A stretch of 64,000 bases of DNA from Asterella californica (taxonomy: Eukaryota > Streptophyta > Marchantiopsida > Marchantiales > Aytoniaceae). Both the position numbers and the translations under genes were made by a program. Positions 44,157 to 56,354 of this stretch are shown here, piece by piece (the stretch's first letter is position 1; each line of letters starts with the position of its first letter). The notes beneath the pieces are model-generated. The model was not told where the DNA came from. It ran no database searches and worked only from the letters and a program-made list of their open reading frames with translations. The stretch lies in NCBI GenBank assembly GCA_036924285.1, contig JAYKYS010000016.1, positions 1 to 64,000 on the forward strand, written 5' to 3'.

Positions 44157-47100
44157 TCAATGCAAAAGAGCATTGGTTCGACAAGAAACTATATCTCTAA
44201 TATAAAGCCCTAGTGGGAGAGCTGACATCTGTAAAAGTGTATAGAAATCACTAGCAACTATCTTATGTCTACATCTAATCTCATCATACAAGGGACATAC
44301 AATGAATACATGATCATTATCCTCTATCTGATCTAAATCACAAAGTCTACAAAGCCGTTCACTCCTAACAATGTTTAGCCAACGTCCTTCCTCAATGCCA
44401 AGTCTATGAGAGCTTGTGCGGTACTGAGCGATGATATGTGGAAGAGAGATTGAAATAGGTGTCCGGAGGTACTCTTGTTCACAATACACCAACATGGGGT
44501 TGACATGTTGCTGATAGTAAGCCATCTTGGTCTTGGGTTGAGACCATATAGCATGTAAAAACCTTTTTTGAATCAACTCCCGAAGAGCAATAGGTGGAAG
44601 GTCAAAATCACGCTCAAAAATGTTCCATCTTCCACACCAAGCCACCACATCAGCATACCAACCAAATGAGAATGTAGCTCTTAGAGCTTGACAAGGTAAT
44701 CTCGTCTCTCCAAGAGATCTCACTCTTGAGACATAAATGATAGTCAAGTAAAGAGCTTCTGCTTCCACGGATAAGCAACCAGATTCAGCAAGGAGCATAG
44801 CATATGGTGTTTGGCATCTTACACCAAGCTCCACTTGTAAGAACACTTTTTGAACCTTCTCGATACGTTCCCAAGCTCCTTTCCTTGCACCAGGCCCCCA
44901 CACTTGAACACCATAAAGTATCACAGGCAAAATCAAACTCTGAAGAGAAACTTTCTCAAATCCCATGCTAAGAGATGAGCACGTCGACAACGATTCAAAA
45001 GAGAGTACAAAGCTTTGTAACCAGCTTCAACTCTCTTATGAATGCACAAAGCCCAACCGTAGTTATGAGAGAAGTCAATGCCCAAGTACTTGTAACTCTC
45101 CACTTGTTGTAAAACTTGGCCCTTGTAGAGAAAAGAATGGCGCACTTTTGAACCCACCACCATCACCTTGGACTTCGAAAGGTTCACTTCCATCTGCATG
45201 TTGTTGCAAAAGACCTCAAGAGCATCCAAATGTCGTTGTAAACTCAAAGGATCACGTGATAGAAGGATGATATCATCAGCATAAATCAATGCTTGAATGA
45301 TATAGATTCCCAACTTCACACCTTCTCCTCCAAATTCAGCAAGACATTTCTCCACGTCATCGATGAAGATACCAAATAGAGTAGGGGAGAGAGGACAACC
45401 TTGAATGACTCCAATAGTGCTAAAGATCTCCTTTGATTGTGTCGAGGTAAGCTTCACATAAACTCGTTCATAGAGTTTAGAAACCGCTGCCATCATGTCT
45501 TTAGGAACACCAATGGCAACAAGTCTGTCCCATAAGAGCTTCCTAGGCACCCTATCAAAAGCTTTTGTGTAGTCGATAAAAGTAGCATAGAGAGCTTTAC
45601 CATTTCCTTTTGACTTCTTCCAAGCAACACGAAGACAAAGAATATGATCAATGGTGCTAAAGGTAAGACGAAAACCTGCTTGTGAACGAGCTCTCACATT
45701 AGATTCTTCTGCCCAAACACTGAGTTTTCTCTCTAGCAAGCTCCCATACAACTTGGCAAAGATGTTGCCCACCATGATAGTTCTATAGTTGGTAACATCA
45801 TCCTTCTTGCCCGACTTGTGGATGAGAATCACTTTGCGCATAAACCAACTCTTAGGGAAACCATGTACAGCAGCATCATTCAGAAGCTTGGTAAGTATAG
45901 GAATGAGAGAATCACCTCCCCATTGTAGTAGCTCTGCAGAAAGTCCTTCTAGATCCTCAGATTTTCCACTTGCAAGCCTACTGAGCTGATGTCGTACTTC
46001 GTCCATTGAAAAGGTCTGCGGTAGTCCTTCACTTTGTGGCATACATGGTGCATTTGGAGAGAAGTAAAGTTGCTCAACGTAGGACATCAAAGCGGAAGGA
46101 TCAAGACTTGGTGAACTTGGACGGGATGCTAAACGTCTCCAAAAAGCTTTGGGATCCTTCTGAAAATCAAAAGCAAGTTCCAAGCCTTTCTTTCTCAAGA
46201 AAGCTCTCTTCTTACGTTTGATCAACTGCTTGTACAAGGTTGTTGCTTCCAAGTCACAAGCCTTGTCTAGAACCTTTAACCGAGCAAGTTTGCACTCTTC
46301 ATCAAACCAGCCATTGCAAGGGTTACCTTTGAGCTTTCTGCTTGAGTGTTGAGAGAAAAACCGAGTTGCAATTTTCTTCAAGACATCCGTCAATTGTGTA
46401 TCTCGTTGGTCAAGATTGTGGCTCCACTGTGTAATAGATATCAAATTCTCTAGAGCAGTTTGATAAAGATGTCTTTTCCGATGATCAAGACGAAGTCTAG
46501 AGGTAGTGTTGCTCCCATCAAAACCTTTCAACTTGTAAGGTGCAAATGAGCTAGACAAGGATAGTGAGAACAGTAGAGGAGTGTGATCAGATTCAGGTTG
46601 TAGATCCAAAACTTCAAATGCTGAAATGAGTGAACTATCAAGAGATGAGGAGAGGAGGTAGTCTACTATGCTTGATCCAGAGGTAGAGACGTATGTTTTC
46701 ATGTTAGAGCTAGGAAAACGGGATGTACCGTTCAGAATTTTCAAACTACAGATTGCTCCAAAAGTCAAGAAGTGTTCTTTCATGTCATTGGTGGATGTAT
46801 CTAAGGAGGCACGGGACCAGTAGGATCATCATCTTCTTCAAGAATAGGGGAGTGGTCAAGAGCATAGAATTGTGTGAATTGGCAAGTGTGAACTCTAGCA
46901 TTGAAATCTCCCATCATAAAGACCTTGCCCTTCTCTTGATATCTCAAAACATCAATAGAAAGACGATGGAAAGGTTGGCTCGTGCTACATGCTCTAGTCT
47001 GATAGATAGACATGCTCAAAGATGCAAAATAGCAGATTGCGATATAACATGCAGATCTACTTTCTCCACCAACTCGAATCCAATGATATTGTCCACCCAC

Positions 47101-47352
47101 ATCTTGAAGAACCACTTCAACAAGCTGATGCAAATAAGATCTGACGTAAGTTGCAATACCTCCAAAACCACGTCCTTTATGTTGCTTGCGCTTGTTCCAA
47201 GTAGAGCCGATCAAAGTAAAACCATCCAACTCATGTACATTGTTTCCTTCATGTTCTCATGTCTCCACCAAGTTGATGATATCAGCCTTGTTCCAAATGG
47301 GTAAAGCGCTTGTGTACTTTGACTTAGTAAGCCCATGAATGTTCCACATCAT
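44157..47352 (-). pseudogene. LINE ORF2, disrupted, unit 8
   Basis: Endonuclease 47352-46801, RT 46783-44933 without internal stop, C-terminal region 44990-44157. The endonuclease TGA and both flanking frameshifts remain, so the full protein still cannot be made. Confidence 0.9.
44933..46783 (-). CDS. Open 616-codon RT frame (endonuclease C-terminus to RT thumb), unit 8
   Basis: This is the longest uninterrupted LINE frame type in the window. It spans SDH (residues 65-67), motif A FIDYTKAFD (Asp404), motif B QGCPLSP (461-467), YADD (501-504), then RHLDALEV in place of the stop, NLSKSK and YKYLGIDFS. It begins downstream of most of the endonuclease and ends before the zinc-binding region. The ATG used is internal to the ancestral ORF2, so this is an open fragment and not a complete gene. 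Confidence 0.7.
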   Translation of the reverse strand: MKEHFLTFGAICSLKILNGTSRFPSSNMKTYVSTSGSSIVDYLLSSSLDSSLISAFEVLDLQPESDHTPLLFSLSLSSSFAPYKLKGFDGSNTTSRLRLDHRKRHLYQTALENLISITQWSHNLDQRDTQLTDVLKKIATRFFSQHSSRKLKGNPCNGWFDEECKLARLKVLDKACDLEATTLYKQLIKRKKRAFLRKKGLELAFDFQKDPKAFWRRLASRPSSPSLDPSALMSYVEQLYFSPNAPCMPQSEGLPQTFSMDEVRHQLSRLASGKSEDLEGLSAELLQWGGDSLIPILTKLLNDAAVHGFPKSWFMRKVILIHKSGKKDDVTNYRTIMVGNIFAKLYGSLLERKLSVWAEESNVRARSQAGFRLTFSTIDHILCLRVAWKKSKGNGKALYATFIDYTKAFDRVPRKLLWDRLVAIGVPKDMMAAVSKLYERVYVKLTSTQSKEIFSTIGVIQGCPLSPTLFGIFIDDVEKCLAEFGGEGVKLGIYIIQALIYADDIILLSRDPLSLQRHLDALEVFCNNMQMEVNLSKSKVMVVGSKVRHSFLYKGQVLQQVESYKYLGIDFSHNYGWALCIHKRVEAGYKALYSLLNRCRRAHLLAWDLRKFLFRV

Positions 47353-47374
47353 AACTCTAAGGGTCGGAAATTGC

Positions 47375-48129
47375 TATTTGGAAGCATCTCGTCTCCTTTG
47401 TGTGACAACAACACGTCCTTCTCTTAAGAAAGCAATGAAAAACCTTTCCTTGTTAAACCTCTTTTACCTTCACAAGCTCCTTCCGCTTGGCTTCAGCTTA
47501 TAGCGGTGTGAGATCAGGATACAACCAGATCTGTCTCCCCTTCAAGACAGCTTTGTTAGCCATCGCTGTATCTCGTTGTGCCTGATCTGCAAACTTAGCC
47601 AATATTGCTCGAGGTTGTGAGCCTTTTTGCCCTATGCGGTAAGCTTGAACTAGGATAGGCTTGTGAACATGTAACGTGTCAGCAAAGAAAGTGGTAGCTA
47701 CTTCTTTGGTCTCTTCCTTCTCTAGCTCAGGTAAACCGGATATTCTCACATTTTTCACCCTTGAGAGTTGGTTCAACTTTTCGTTCTCTTGCTCTTGAAA
47801 AAGAGAGACTTGAGCCGCCTTGGTAGCTTCAGCATAAGATTTCATCTTCATCTCCAACTTCTCTACTACTTCTTTGAAATTAACATTTACCACCACAGAT
47901 TTCTCCTCAGCAGAAACAGCAGATGCTGAGAGTGTAGAGGAGAAATCTCTTTGGTAGTTGTAGCATCAACGGTTTGCATGTTCTTCAAAGCATGAACATC
48001 GCACACAACAGAAACAAGCTCACTCTTATGTGCTATGAGCTCTCGATGCAGATCTGCTACTTCAACCGATACTTCTTCCACCGCTGCCAACACCTTATGA
48101 AGGAGTTGTTTAATCTCCTCCATCATCAC
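47375..48129 (-). pseudogene. LINE ORF1, disrupted, unit 8
   Basis: Coiled-coil segment 48129-47887, RNA-binding frame 47896-47498. It has the unit-1 type sequence. Confidence 0.84.
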
Positions 48130-48636
48130 CGAAGAACTAGTTTAACAAATCAGCGAGCTAAGAGCACACCTCAAAACCTCAATTCTCCTCAGATCGCAAA
48201 TAGATTTATCTCAATGGAAGCGTCTCGCCGAGACCTTTCCAATGGTACCAAGCTTGCTCAAAACCAACAACCACAGCTCCTTCGACGATCGATTTTGTCC
48301 ACGGGTGTCAACTCCTCTCTCCAACAGGTCTGCGAAATAGAAACACACCTCAACGCCTCAATTCTCCTCATATCGCAACAAGATTTATCTCAATGGAAGC
48401 GTCTCGCCAAGACCTTTCCAATGGTACCAAGCTTGCTCAAAACCAATTATACATCAACTTCGCATGACGACAAGAGTACTACTTGTATCTCCACTCAGCG
48501 GAGAGTAAATATATTGTCCACGTGGAGCTTTATCTTTCGACACGATAAGATCTCGGTGGCTCTTCAACATCAAAACACGTACGATAAAGATATGTGGTGG
48601 TTTCACACCCTAGCCAATCTACAACACGACAACATC

Positions 48637-49449
48637 GACAACGGTTCAAAAGAGAATACAAAGCTTTGTAACAAGCTTCAACTCTCTTATGAATGCACAA
48701 AACCCAACTGTAGTTATGAGAGAAGTCAATGCTCAAGTACTTGTAACTCTCCACCTTGTTGTAAAACTTGACCCTTGTAGAGAAAAGAATGACGAACTTT
48801 TGAACCCACCACCATCACCTTGGACTTCGAAAGGTTCACTTCCATCTGCATGTTGTTCCAAAACACCTCAAAAGCATCCAAATGTCATTGTAAACTCAAA
48901 GGATCACATGATAGAAGGATGATATCATCAGCATAAATCAATGCTTGAATGATATACATTCCCAACTTCACACCTTCTCCTTCAAATTCAGCAAGACATC
49001 TCTCCACGTCATCAATGAAGATACCAAATAGAGTAGAGAGAGAAGACAACCTTGAATACCTGCAATGGTGCTAAAGATCTTTTTTGATTGTGTCGAGGTA
49101 AGCTTCACATAAACTCGTTCATAGAGTTTAGAAATCGCTGCTATCATGTCTTTAGGAACACCAATGATAATAATCAACAAGTCTGGCAATGATAACAAGT
49201 CTGACCCATAAAAGCTTCCTAGGCACCCTATCAAAAGTTTTTATGTAGTCAATAAAAGCAACATAGAGAGATTTATCATTACCTTTGGACTTCTCCCAAG
49301 CAACACGAAGACAAAGGATATGATCAATGGTGCTAAAGGTAAGACGGAAACTTGCTTGTGAACGAGCTCTCACATTGGATCCTTCTGCCCAAACTTGAGT
49401 TTTCTCTCTAGCAAGCTCCCATACAACTTGGCAAAGATGTTGCCCACCA
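48637..49449 (-). pseudogene. RT relic between units 8 and 9
   Basis: A private G to A at 49261 changes Ala to Val (LYVAFIDY) just before the motif A counterpart. Confidence 0.84.
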
Positions 49450-50151
49450 CCAAACTCTATGGTAGCTTGTTGGAGACAAAACTCAACGCTTGGGTAGAAG
49501 GTTCTGAAGTGAGAACTCATTCACAAGCTGGTTTTCATCTGAACTTTAGCACCATTGATCACAACGAGATACAGCGATGGCTAACAAAGTTGTCTTGAAG
49601 GGGAGGCAGATCTGGTTGTATCCTGATCTCACACCGCTACAACCTGAAGCCAAGCGGAAGGAGCTTGTGAAGGTAAAAGAGGCTTAACAAGGAGGGTTCA
49701 TTGCTTTCTTAAGAGATGGACGTGTTGTTGTCACACAAAGGAGACGAGATGCTTCCAAATAGCAATTTCCGACCCTTAGAGTTATGATGTGGAACATTCA
49801 TGGGCTTACTAAGTCAAAGTACACAAGCGCTTTACCCATTTGGAACAAGGCTGATATCATCAACTTGGTGGAGACATGAGAACATGAAGGAAACAATGTA
49901 CATGAGTTGGATGGTTTTACTTTGATCGGCTCTACTTGGAACAAGCGCAAGCAACATAAAGGACGTGGTTTTGGAGGTATTGCAACTTACGGCAGATCTT
50001 ATTTGCATCAGCTTGTTGAAGTGGTTCTTCAAGATGTGGGTGGATAATATCATTGGATTCGAGTTGGTGGAGAAAGTAGATCTCCATGTTATATCGCAAT
50101 CTGCTATTTTGCATCTTTGAGCATGTCTATCTATCAGACTAGAGCATGTAG
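49450..50151 (+). pseudogene. Plus-strand RT fragment joined to ORF1 end/endonuclease start, unit 9
   Basis: RT fragment 49450-49559, left arm 49560-50151. The base at 49992 is the G that pairs with the unusual C at 53243 of the right arm. Confidence 0.87.
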
Positions 50152-50255
50152 AATGAATGAATGAATATCAAGCCCGGAAGACCCAAAGAGTCAAAGGCAG
50201 AAAAAAATACAATACAAAGTCAACATGTGAGCCTAGGAAACCCTAGGAGATCGTA

Positions 50256-53200
50256 TCAATGCAAAAGAGCATTGGTTCGACAAGAAACTATATCTCTAAT
50301 ATAAAGCCCTAGTGGGAGAGCTGACATCTGTAAAAGTGTATAGAAATCACTAGCAACTATCTTATGTCTACATCTAATCTCATCATACAAGGGACATACA
50401 ATGAATACATGATCATTATCCTCTATCTGATCTAAATCACAAAGTCTACAAAGCCGTTCACTCCTAACAATGTTTAGCCAACGTCCTTCCTCAATGCCAA
50501 GTCTATGAGAGCTTGTGCGGTACTGAGCGATGATATGTGGAAGAGAGATTGAAATAGGTGTCCGGAGGTACTCTTGTTCACAATACACCAACATGGGGTT
50601 GACATGTTGCTGATAGTAAGCCATCTTGGTCTTGGGTTGAGACCATATAGCATGTAAAAACCTTTTTTGAATCAACTCCCGAAGAGCAATAGGTGGAAGG
50701 TCAAAATCACGCTCAAAAATGTTCCATCTTCCACACCAAGCCACCACATCAGCATACCAACCAAATGAGAATGTAGCTCTTAGAGCTTGACAAGGTAATC
50801 TCGTCTCTCCAAGAGATCTCACTCTTGAGACATAAATGATAGTCAAGTAAAGAGCTTCTGCTTCCACGGATAAGCAACCAGATTCAGCAAGGAGCATAGC
50901 ATACGGTGTTTGGCATCTTACACCAAGCTCCACTTGTAAGAACACTTTTTGAACCTTCTCGATACGTTCCCAAGCTCCTTTCCTTGCACCAGGCCCCCAC
51001 ACTTGAACACCATAAAGTATCACAGGCAAAATCAAACTCTGAAGAGAAACTTTCTCAAATCCCATGCTAAGAGATGAGCACGTCGACAACGATTCAAAAG
51101 AGAGTACAAAGCTTTGTAACCAGCTTCAACTCTCTTATGAATGCACAAAGCCCAACCGTAGTTATGAGAGAAGTCAATGCCCAAGTACTTGTAACTCTCC
51201 ACTTGTTGTAAAACTTGGCCCTTGTAGAGAAAAGAATGGCGCACTTTTGAACCCACCACCATCACCTTGGACTTCGAAAGGTTCACTTCCATCTGCATGT
51301 TGTTGCAAAAGACCTCAAGAGCATCCAAATGTCGTTGTAAACTCAAAGGATCACGTGATAGAAGGATGATATCATCAGCATAAATCAATGCTTGAATGAT
51401 ATAGATTCCCAACTTCACACCTTCTCCTCCAAATTCAGCAAGACATTTCTCCACGTCATCGATGAAGATACCAAATAGAGTAGGGGAGAGAGGACAACCT
51501 TGAATGACTCCAATAGTGCTAAAGATCTCCTTTGATTGTGTCGAGGTAAGCTTCACATAAACTCGTTCATAGAGTTTAGAAACCGCTGCCATCATGTCTT
51601 TAGGAACACCAATGGCAACAAGTCTGTCCCATAAGAGCTTCCTAGGCACCCTATCAAAAGCTTTTGTGTAGTCGATAAAAGTAGCATAGAGAGCTTTACC
51701 ATTTCCTTTTGACTTCTTCCAAGCAACACGAAGACAAAGAATATGATCAATGGTGCTAAAGGTAAGACGAAAACCTGCTTGTGAACGAGCTCTCACATTA
51801 GATTCTTCTGCCCAAACACTGAGTTTTCTCTCTAGCAAGCTCCCATACAACTTGGCAAAGATGTTGCCCACCATGATAGTTCTATAGTTGGTAACATCAT
51901 CCTTCTTGCCCGACTTGTGGATGAGAATCACTTTGCGCATAAACCAACTCTTAGGGAAACCATGTACAGCAGCATCATTCAGAAGCTTGGTAAGTATAGG
52001 AATGAGAGAATCACCTCCCCATTGTAGTAGCTCTGCAGAAAGTCCTTCTAGATCCTCAGATTTTCCACTTGCAAGCCTACTGAGCTGATGTCGTACTTCG
52101 TCCATTGAAAAGGTCTGCGGTAGTCCTTCACTTTGTGGCATACATGGTGCATTTGGAGAGAAGTAAAGTTGCTCAACGTAGGACATCAAAGCGGAAGGAT
52201 CAAGACTTGGTGAACTTGGACGGGATGCTAAACGTCTCCAAAAAGCTTTGGGATCCTTCTGAAAATCAAAAGCAAGTTCCAAGCCTTTCTTTCTCAAGAA
52301 AGCTCTCTTCTTACGTTTGATCAACTGCTTGTACAAGGTTGTTGCTTCCAAGTCACAAGCCTTGTCTAGAACCTTTAACCGAGCAAGTTTGCACTCTTCA
52401 TCAAACCAGCCATTGCAAGGGTTACCTTTGAGCTTTCTGCTTGAGTGTTGAGAGAAAAACCGAGTTGCAATTTTCTTCAAGACATCCGTCAATTGTGTAT
52501 CTCGTTGGTCAAGATTGTGGCTCCACTGTGTAATAGATATCAAATTCTCTAGAGCAGTTTGATAAAGATGTCTTTTCCGATGATCAAGACGAAGTCTAGA
52601 GGTAGTGTTGCTCCCATCAAAACCTTTCAACTTGTAAGGTGCAAATGAGCTAGACAAGGATAGTGAGAACAGTAGAGGAGTGTGATCAGATTCAGGTTGT
52701 AGATCCAAAACTTCAAATGCTGAAATGAGTGAACTATCAAGAGATGAGGAGAGGAGGTAGTCTACTATGCTTGATCCAGAGGTAGAGACGTATGTTTTCA
52801 TGTTAGAGCTAGGAAAACGGGATGTACCGTTCAGAATTTTCAAACTACAGATTGCTCCAAAAGTCAAGAAGTGTTCTTTCATGTCATTGGTGGATGTATC
52901 TAAGGAGGCACGGGACCAGTAGGATCATCATCTTCTTCAAGAATAGGGGAGTGGTCAAGAGCATAGAATTGTGTGAATTGGCAAGTGTGAACTCTAGCAT
53001 TGAAATCTCCCATCATAAAGACCTTGCCCTTCTCTTGATATCTCAAAACATCAATAGAAAGACGATGGAAAGGTTGGCTCGTGCTACATGCTCTAGTCTG
53101 ATAGATAGACATGCTCAAAGATGCAAAATAGCAGATTGCGATATAACATGCAGATCTACTTTCTCCACCAACTCGAATCCAATGATATTGTCCACCCACA

Positions 53201-53451
53201 TCTTGAAGAACCACTTCAACAAGCTGATGCAAATAAGATCTGCCGTAAGTTGCAATACCTCCAAAACCACGTCCTTTATGTTGCTTGCGCTTGTTCCAAG
53301 TAGAGCCGATCAAAGTAAAACCATCCAACTCATGTACATTGTTTCCTTCATGTTCTCATGTCTCCACCAAGTTGATGATATCAGCCTTGTTCCAAATGGG
53401 TAAAGCGCTTGTGTACTTTGACTTAGTAAGCCCATGAATGTTCCACATCAT
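50256..53451 (-). pseudogene. LINE ORF2, disrupted, unit 9
   Basis: Endonuclease 53451-52900, RT 52882-51032 open, C-terminal region 51089-50256. The 53243 change gives Val to Gly in the endonuclease (ATYGRSYL), as in the left-arm copies. Confidence 0.9.
51032..52882 (-). CDS. Open 616-codon RT frame, unit 9
   Basis: Same protein as the unit 8 frame at all positions compared (RT with Arg in MRKVILIH and CGA after YADD). It is a fragment of ORF2 with both ends cut by shared frameshifts. Confidence 0.7.
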   Translation of the reverse strand: MKEHFLTFGAICSLKILNGTSRFPSSNMKTYVSTSGSSIVDYLLSSSLDSSLISAFEVLDLQPESDHTPLLFSLSLSSSFAPYKLKGFDGSNTTSRLRLDHRKRHLYQTALENLISITQWSHNLDQRDTQLTDVLKKIATRFFSQHSSRKLKGNPCNGWFDEECKLARLKVLDKACDLEATTLYKQLIKRKKRAFLRKKGLELAFDFQKDPKAFWRRLASRPSSPSLDPSALMSYVEQLYFSPNAPCMPQSEGLPQTFSMDEVRHQLSRLASGKSEDLEGLSAELLQWGGDSLIPILTKLLNDAAVHGFPKSWFMRKVILIHKSGKKDDVTNYRTIMVGNIFAKLYGSLLERKLSVWAEESNVRARSQAGFRLTFSTIDHILCLRVAWKKSKGNGKALYATFIDYTKAFDRVPRKLLWDRLVAIGVPKDMMAAVSKLYERVYVKLTSTQSKEIFSTIGVIQGCPLSPTLFGIFIDDVEKCLAEFGGEGVKLGIYIIQALIYADDIILLSRDPLSLQRHLDALEVFCNNMQMEVNLSKSKVMVVGSKVRHSFLYKGQVLQQVESYKYLGIDFSHNYGWALCIHKRVEAGYKALYSLLNRCRRAHLLAWDLRKFLFRV

Positions 53452-53473
53452 AACTCTAAGGGTCGGAAATTGC

Positions 53474-54228
53474 TATTTGGAAGCATCTCGTCTCCTTTGT
53501 GTGACAACAACACGTCCTTCTCTTAAGAAAGCAATGAAAAACCTTTCCTTGTTAAACCTCTTTTACCTTCACAAGCTCCTTCCGCTTGGCTTCAGCTTAT
53601 AGCGGTGTGAGATCAGGATACAACCAGATCTGTCTCCCCTTCAAGACAGCTTTGTTAGCCATCGCTGTATCTCGTTGTGCCTGATCTGCAAACTTAGCCA
53701 ATATTGCTCGAGGTTGTGAGCCTTTTTGCCCTATGCGGTAAGCTTGAACTAGGATAGGCTTGTGAACATGTAACGTGTCAGCAAAGAAAGTGGTAGCTAC
53801 TTCTTTGGTCTCTTCCTTCTCTAGCTCAGGTAAACCGGATATTCTCACATTTTTCACCCTTGAGAGTTGGTTCAACTTTTCGTTCTCTTGCTCTTGAAAA
53901 AGAGAGACTTGAGCCGCCTTGGTAGCTTCAGCATAAGATTTCATCTTCATCTCCAACTTCTCTACTACTTCTTTGAAATTAACATTTACCACCACAGATT
54001 TCTCCTCAGCAGAAACAGCAGATGCTGAGAGTGTAGAGGAGAAATCTCTTTGGTAGTTGTAGCATCAACGGTTTGCATGTTCTTCAAAGCATGAACATCG
54101 CACACAACAGAAACAAGCTCACTCTTATGTGCTATGAGCTCTCGATGCAGATCTGCTACTTCAACCGATACTTCTTCCACCGCTGCCAACACCTTATGAA
54201 GGAGTTGTTTAATCTCCTCCATCATCAC
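53474..54228 (-). pseudogene. LINE ORF1, disrupted, unit 9
   Basis: Coiled-coil segment 54228-53986, RNA-binding frame 53995-53597. It has the unit-1 type sequence. Confidence 0.84.
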
Positions 54229-54735
54229 CGAAGAACTAGTTTAACAAATCAGCGAGCTAAGAGCACACCTCAAAACCTCAATTCTCCTCAGATCGCAAAT
54301 AGATTTATCTCAATGGAAGCGTCTCGCCGAGACCTTTCCAATGGTACCAAGCTTGCTCAAAACCAACAACCACAGCTCCTTCGACGATCGATTTTGTCCA
54401 CGGGTGTCAACTCCTCTCTCCAACAGGTCTGCGAAATAGAAACACACCTCAACGCCTCAATTCTCCTCATATCGCAACAAGATTTATCTCAATGGAAGCG
54501 TCTCGCCAAGACCTTTCCAATGGTACCAAGCTTGCTCAAAACCAATTATACATCAACTTCGCATGACGACAAGAGTACTACTTGTATCTCCACTCAGCGG
54601 AGAGTAAATATATTGTCCACGTGGAGCTTTATCTTTCGACACGATAAGATCTCGGTGGCTCTTCAACATCAAAACACGTACGATAAAGATATGTGGTGGT
54701 TTCACACCCTAGCCAATCTACAACACGACAACATC

Positions 54736-55548
54736 GACAACGGTTCAAAAGAGAATACAAAGCTTTGTAACAAGCTTCAACTCTCTTATGAATGCACAAA
54801 ACCCAACTGTAGTTATGAGAGAAGTCAATGCTCAAGTACTTGTAACTCTCCACCTTGTTGTAAAACTTGACCCTTGTAGAGAAAAGAATGACGAACTTTT
54901 GAACCCACCACCATCACCTTGGACTTCGAAAGGTTCACTTCCATCTGCATGTTGTTCCAAAACACCTCAAAAGCATCCAAATGTCATTGTAAACTCAAAG
55001 GATCACATGATAGAAGGATGATATCATCAGCATAAATCAATGCTTGAATGATATACATTCCCAACTTCACACCTTCTCCTTCAAATTCAGCAAGACATCT
55101 CTCCACGTCATCAATGAAGATACCAAATAGAGTAGAGAGAGAAGACAACCTTGAATACCTGCAATGGTGCTAAAGATCTTTTTTGATTGTGTCGAGGTAA
55201 GCTTCACATAAACTCGTTCATAGAGTTTAGAAATCGCTGCTATCATGTCTTTAGGAACACCAATGATAATAATCAACAAGTCTGGCAATGATAACAAGTC
55301 TGACCCATAAAAGCTTCCTAGGCACCCTATCAAAAGTTTTTATGTAGTCAATAAAAGCAGCATAGAGAGATTTATCATTACCTTTGGACTTCTCCCAAGC
55401 AACACGAAGACAAAGGATATGATCAATGGTGCTAAAGGTAAGACGGAAACTTGCTTGTGAACGAGCTCTCACATTGGATCCTTCTGCCCAAACTTGAGTT
55501 TTCTCTCTAGCAAGCTCCCATACAACTTGGCAAAGATGTTGCCCACCA
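54736..55548 (-). pseudogene. RT relic between units 9 and 10
   Basis: Same structure as the relic at 5945-6757. The unit 9 change at 49261 is not repeated here. Confidence 0.84.
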
Positions 55549-56250
55549 CCAAACTCTATGGTAGCTTGTTGGAGACAAAACTCAACGCTTGGGTAGAAGG
55601 TTCTGAAGTGAGAACTCATTCACAAGCTGGTTTTCATCTGAACTTTAGCACCATTGATCACAACGAGATACAGCGATGGCTAACAAAGTTGTCTTGAAGG
55701 GGAGGCAGATCTGGTTGTATCCTGATCTCACACCGCTACAACCTGAAGCCAAGCGGAAGGAGCTTGTGAAGGTAAAAGAGGCTTAACAAGGAGGGTTCAT
55801 TGCTTTCTTAAGAGATGGACGTGTTGTTGTCACACAAAGGAGACGAGATGCTTCCAAATAGCAATTTCCGACCCTTAGAGTTATGATGTGGAACATTCAT
55901 GGGCTTACTAAGTCAAAGTACACAAGCGCTTTACCCATTTGGAACAAGGCTGATATCATCAACTTGGTGGAGACATGAGAACATGAAGGAAACAATGTAC
56001 ATGAGTTGGATGGTTTTACTTTGATCGGCTCTACTTGGAACAAGCGCAAGCAACATAAAGGACGTGGTTTTGGAGGTATTGCAACTTACGGCAGATCTTA
56101 TTTGCATCAGCTTGTTGAAGTGGTTCTTCAAGATGTGGGTGGATAATATCATTGGATTCGAGTTGGTGGAGAAAGTAGATCTCCATGTTATATCGCAATC
56201 TGCTATTTTGCATCTTTGAGCATGTCTATCTATCAGACTAGAGCATGTAG
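55549..56250 (+). pseudogene. Plus-strand RT fragment joined to ORF1 end/endonuclease start, unit 10
   Basis: RT fragment 55549-55658, left arm 55659-56250. It has the unit-1 type sequence. Confidence 0.87.
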
Positions 56251-56354
56251 AATGAATGAATGAATATCAAGCCCGGAAGACCCAAAGAGTCAAAGGCAGA
56301 AAAAAATACAATACAAAGTCAACATGTGAGCCTAGGAAACCCTAGGAGATCGTA

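Larger units (their letters stand above)
42693..48791. repeat. Array unit 8
   Basis: First unit with C at 45837 (His to Arg in RT, MRKVILIH) and last with A at the left-arm site (43583). The non-coding 5' region is 48130-48636. Confidence 0.97.
48792..54890. repeat. Array unit 9
   Basis: First unit with C at 50904, and it returns to G at the left-arm site (49682). A private A to C at 53243 gives the right arm the left-arm base. The non-coding 5' region is 54229-54735. Confidence 0.97.
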
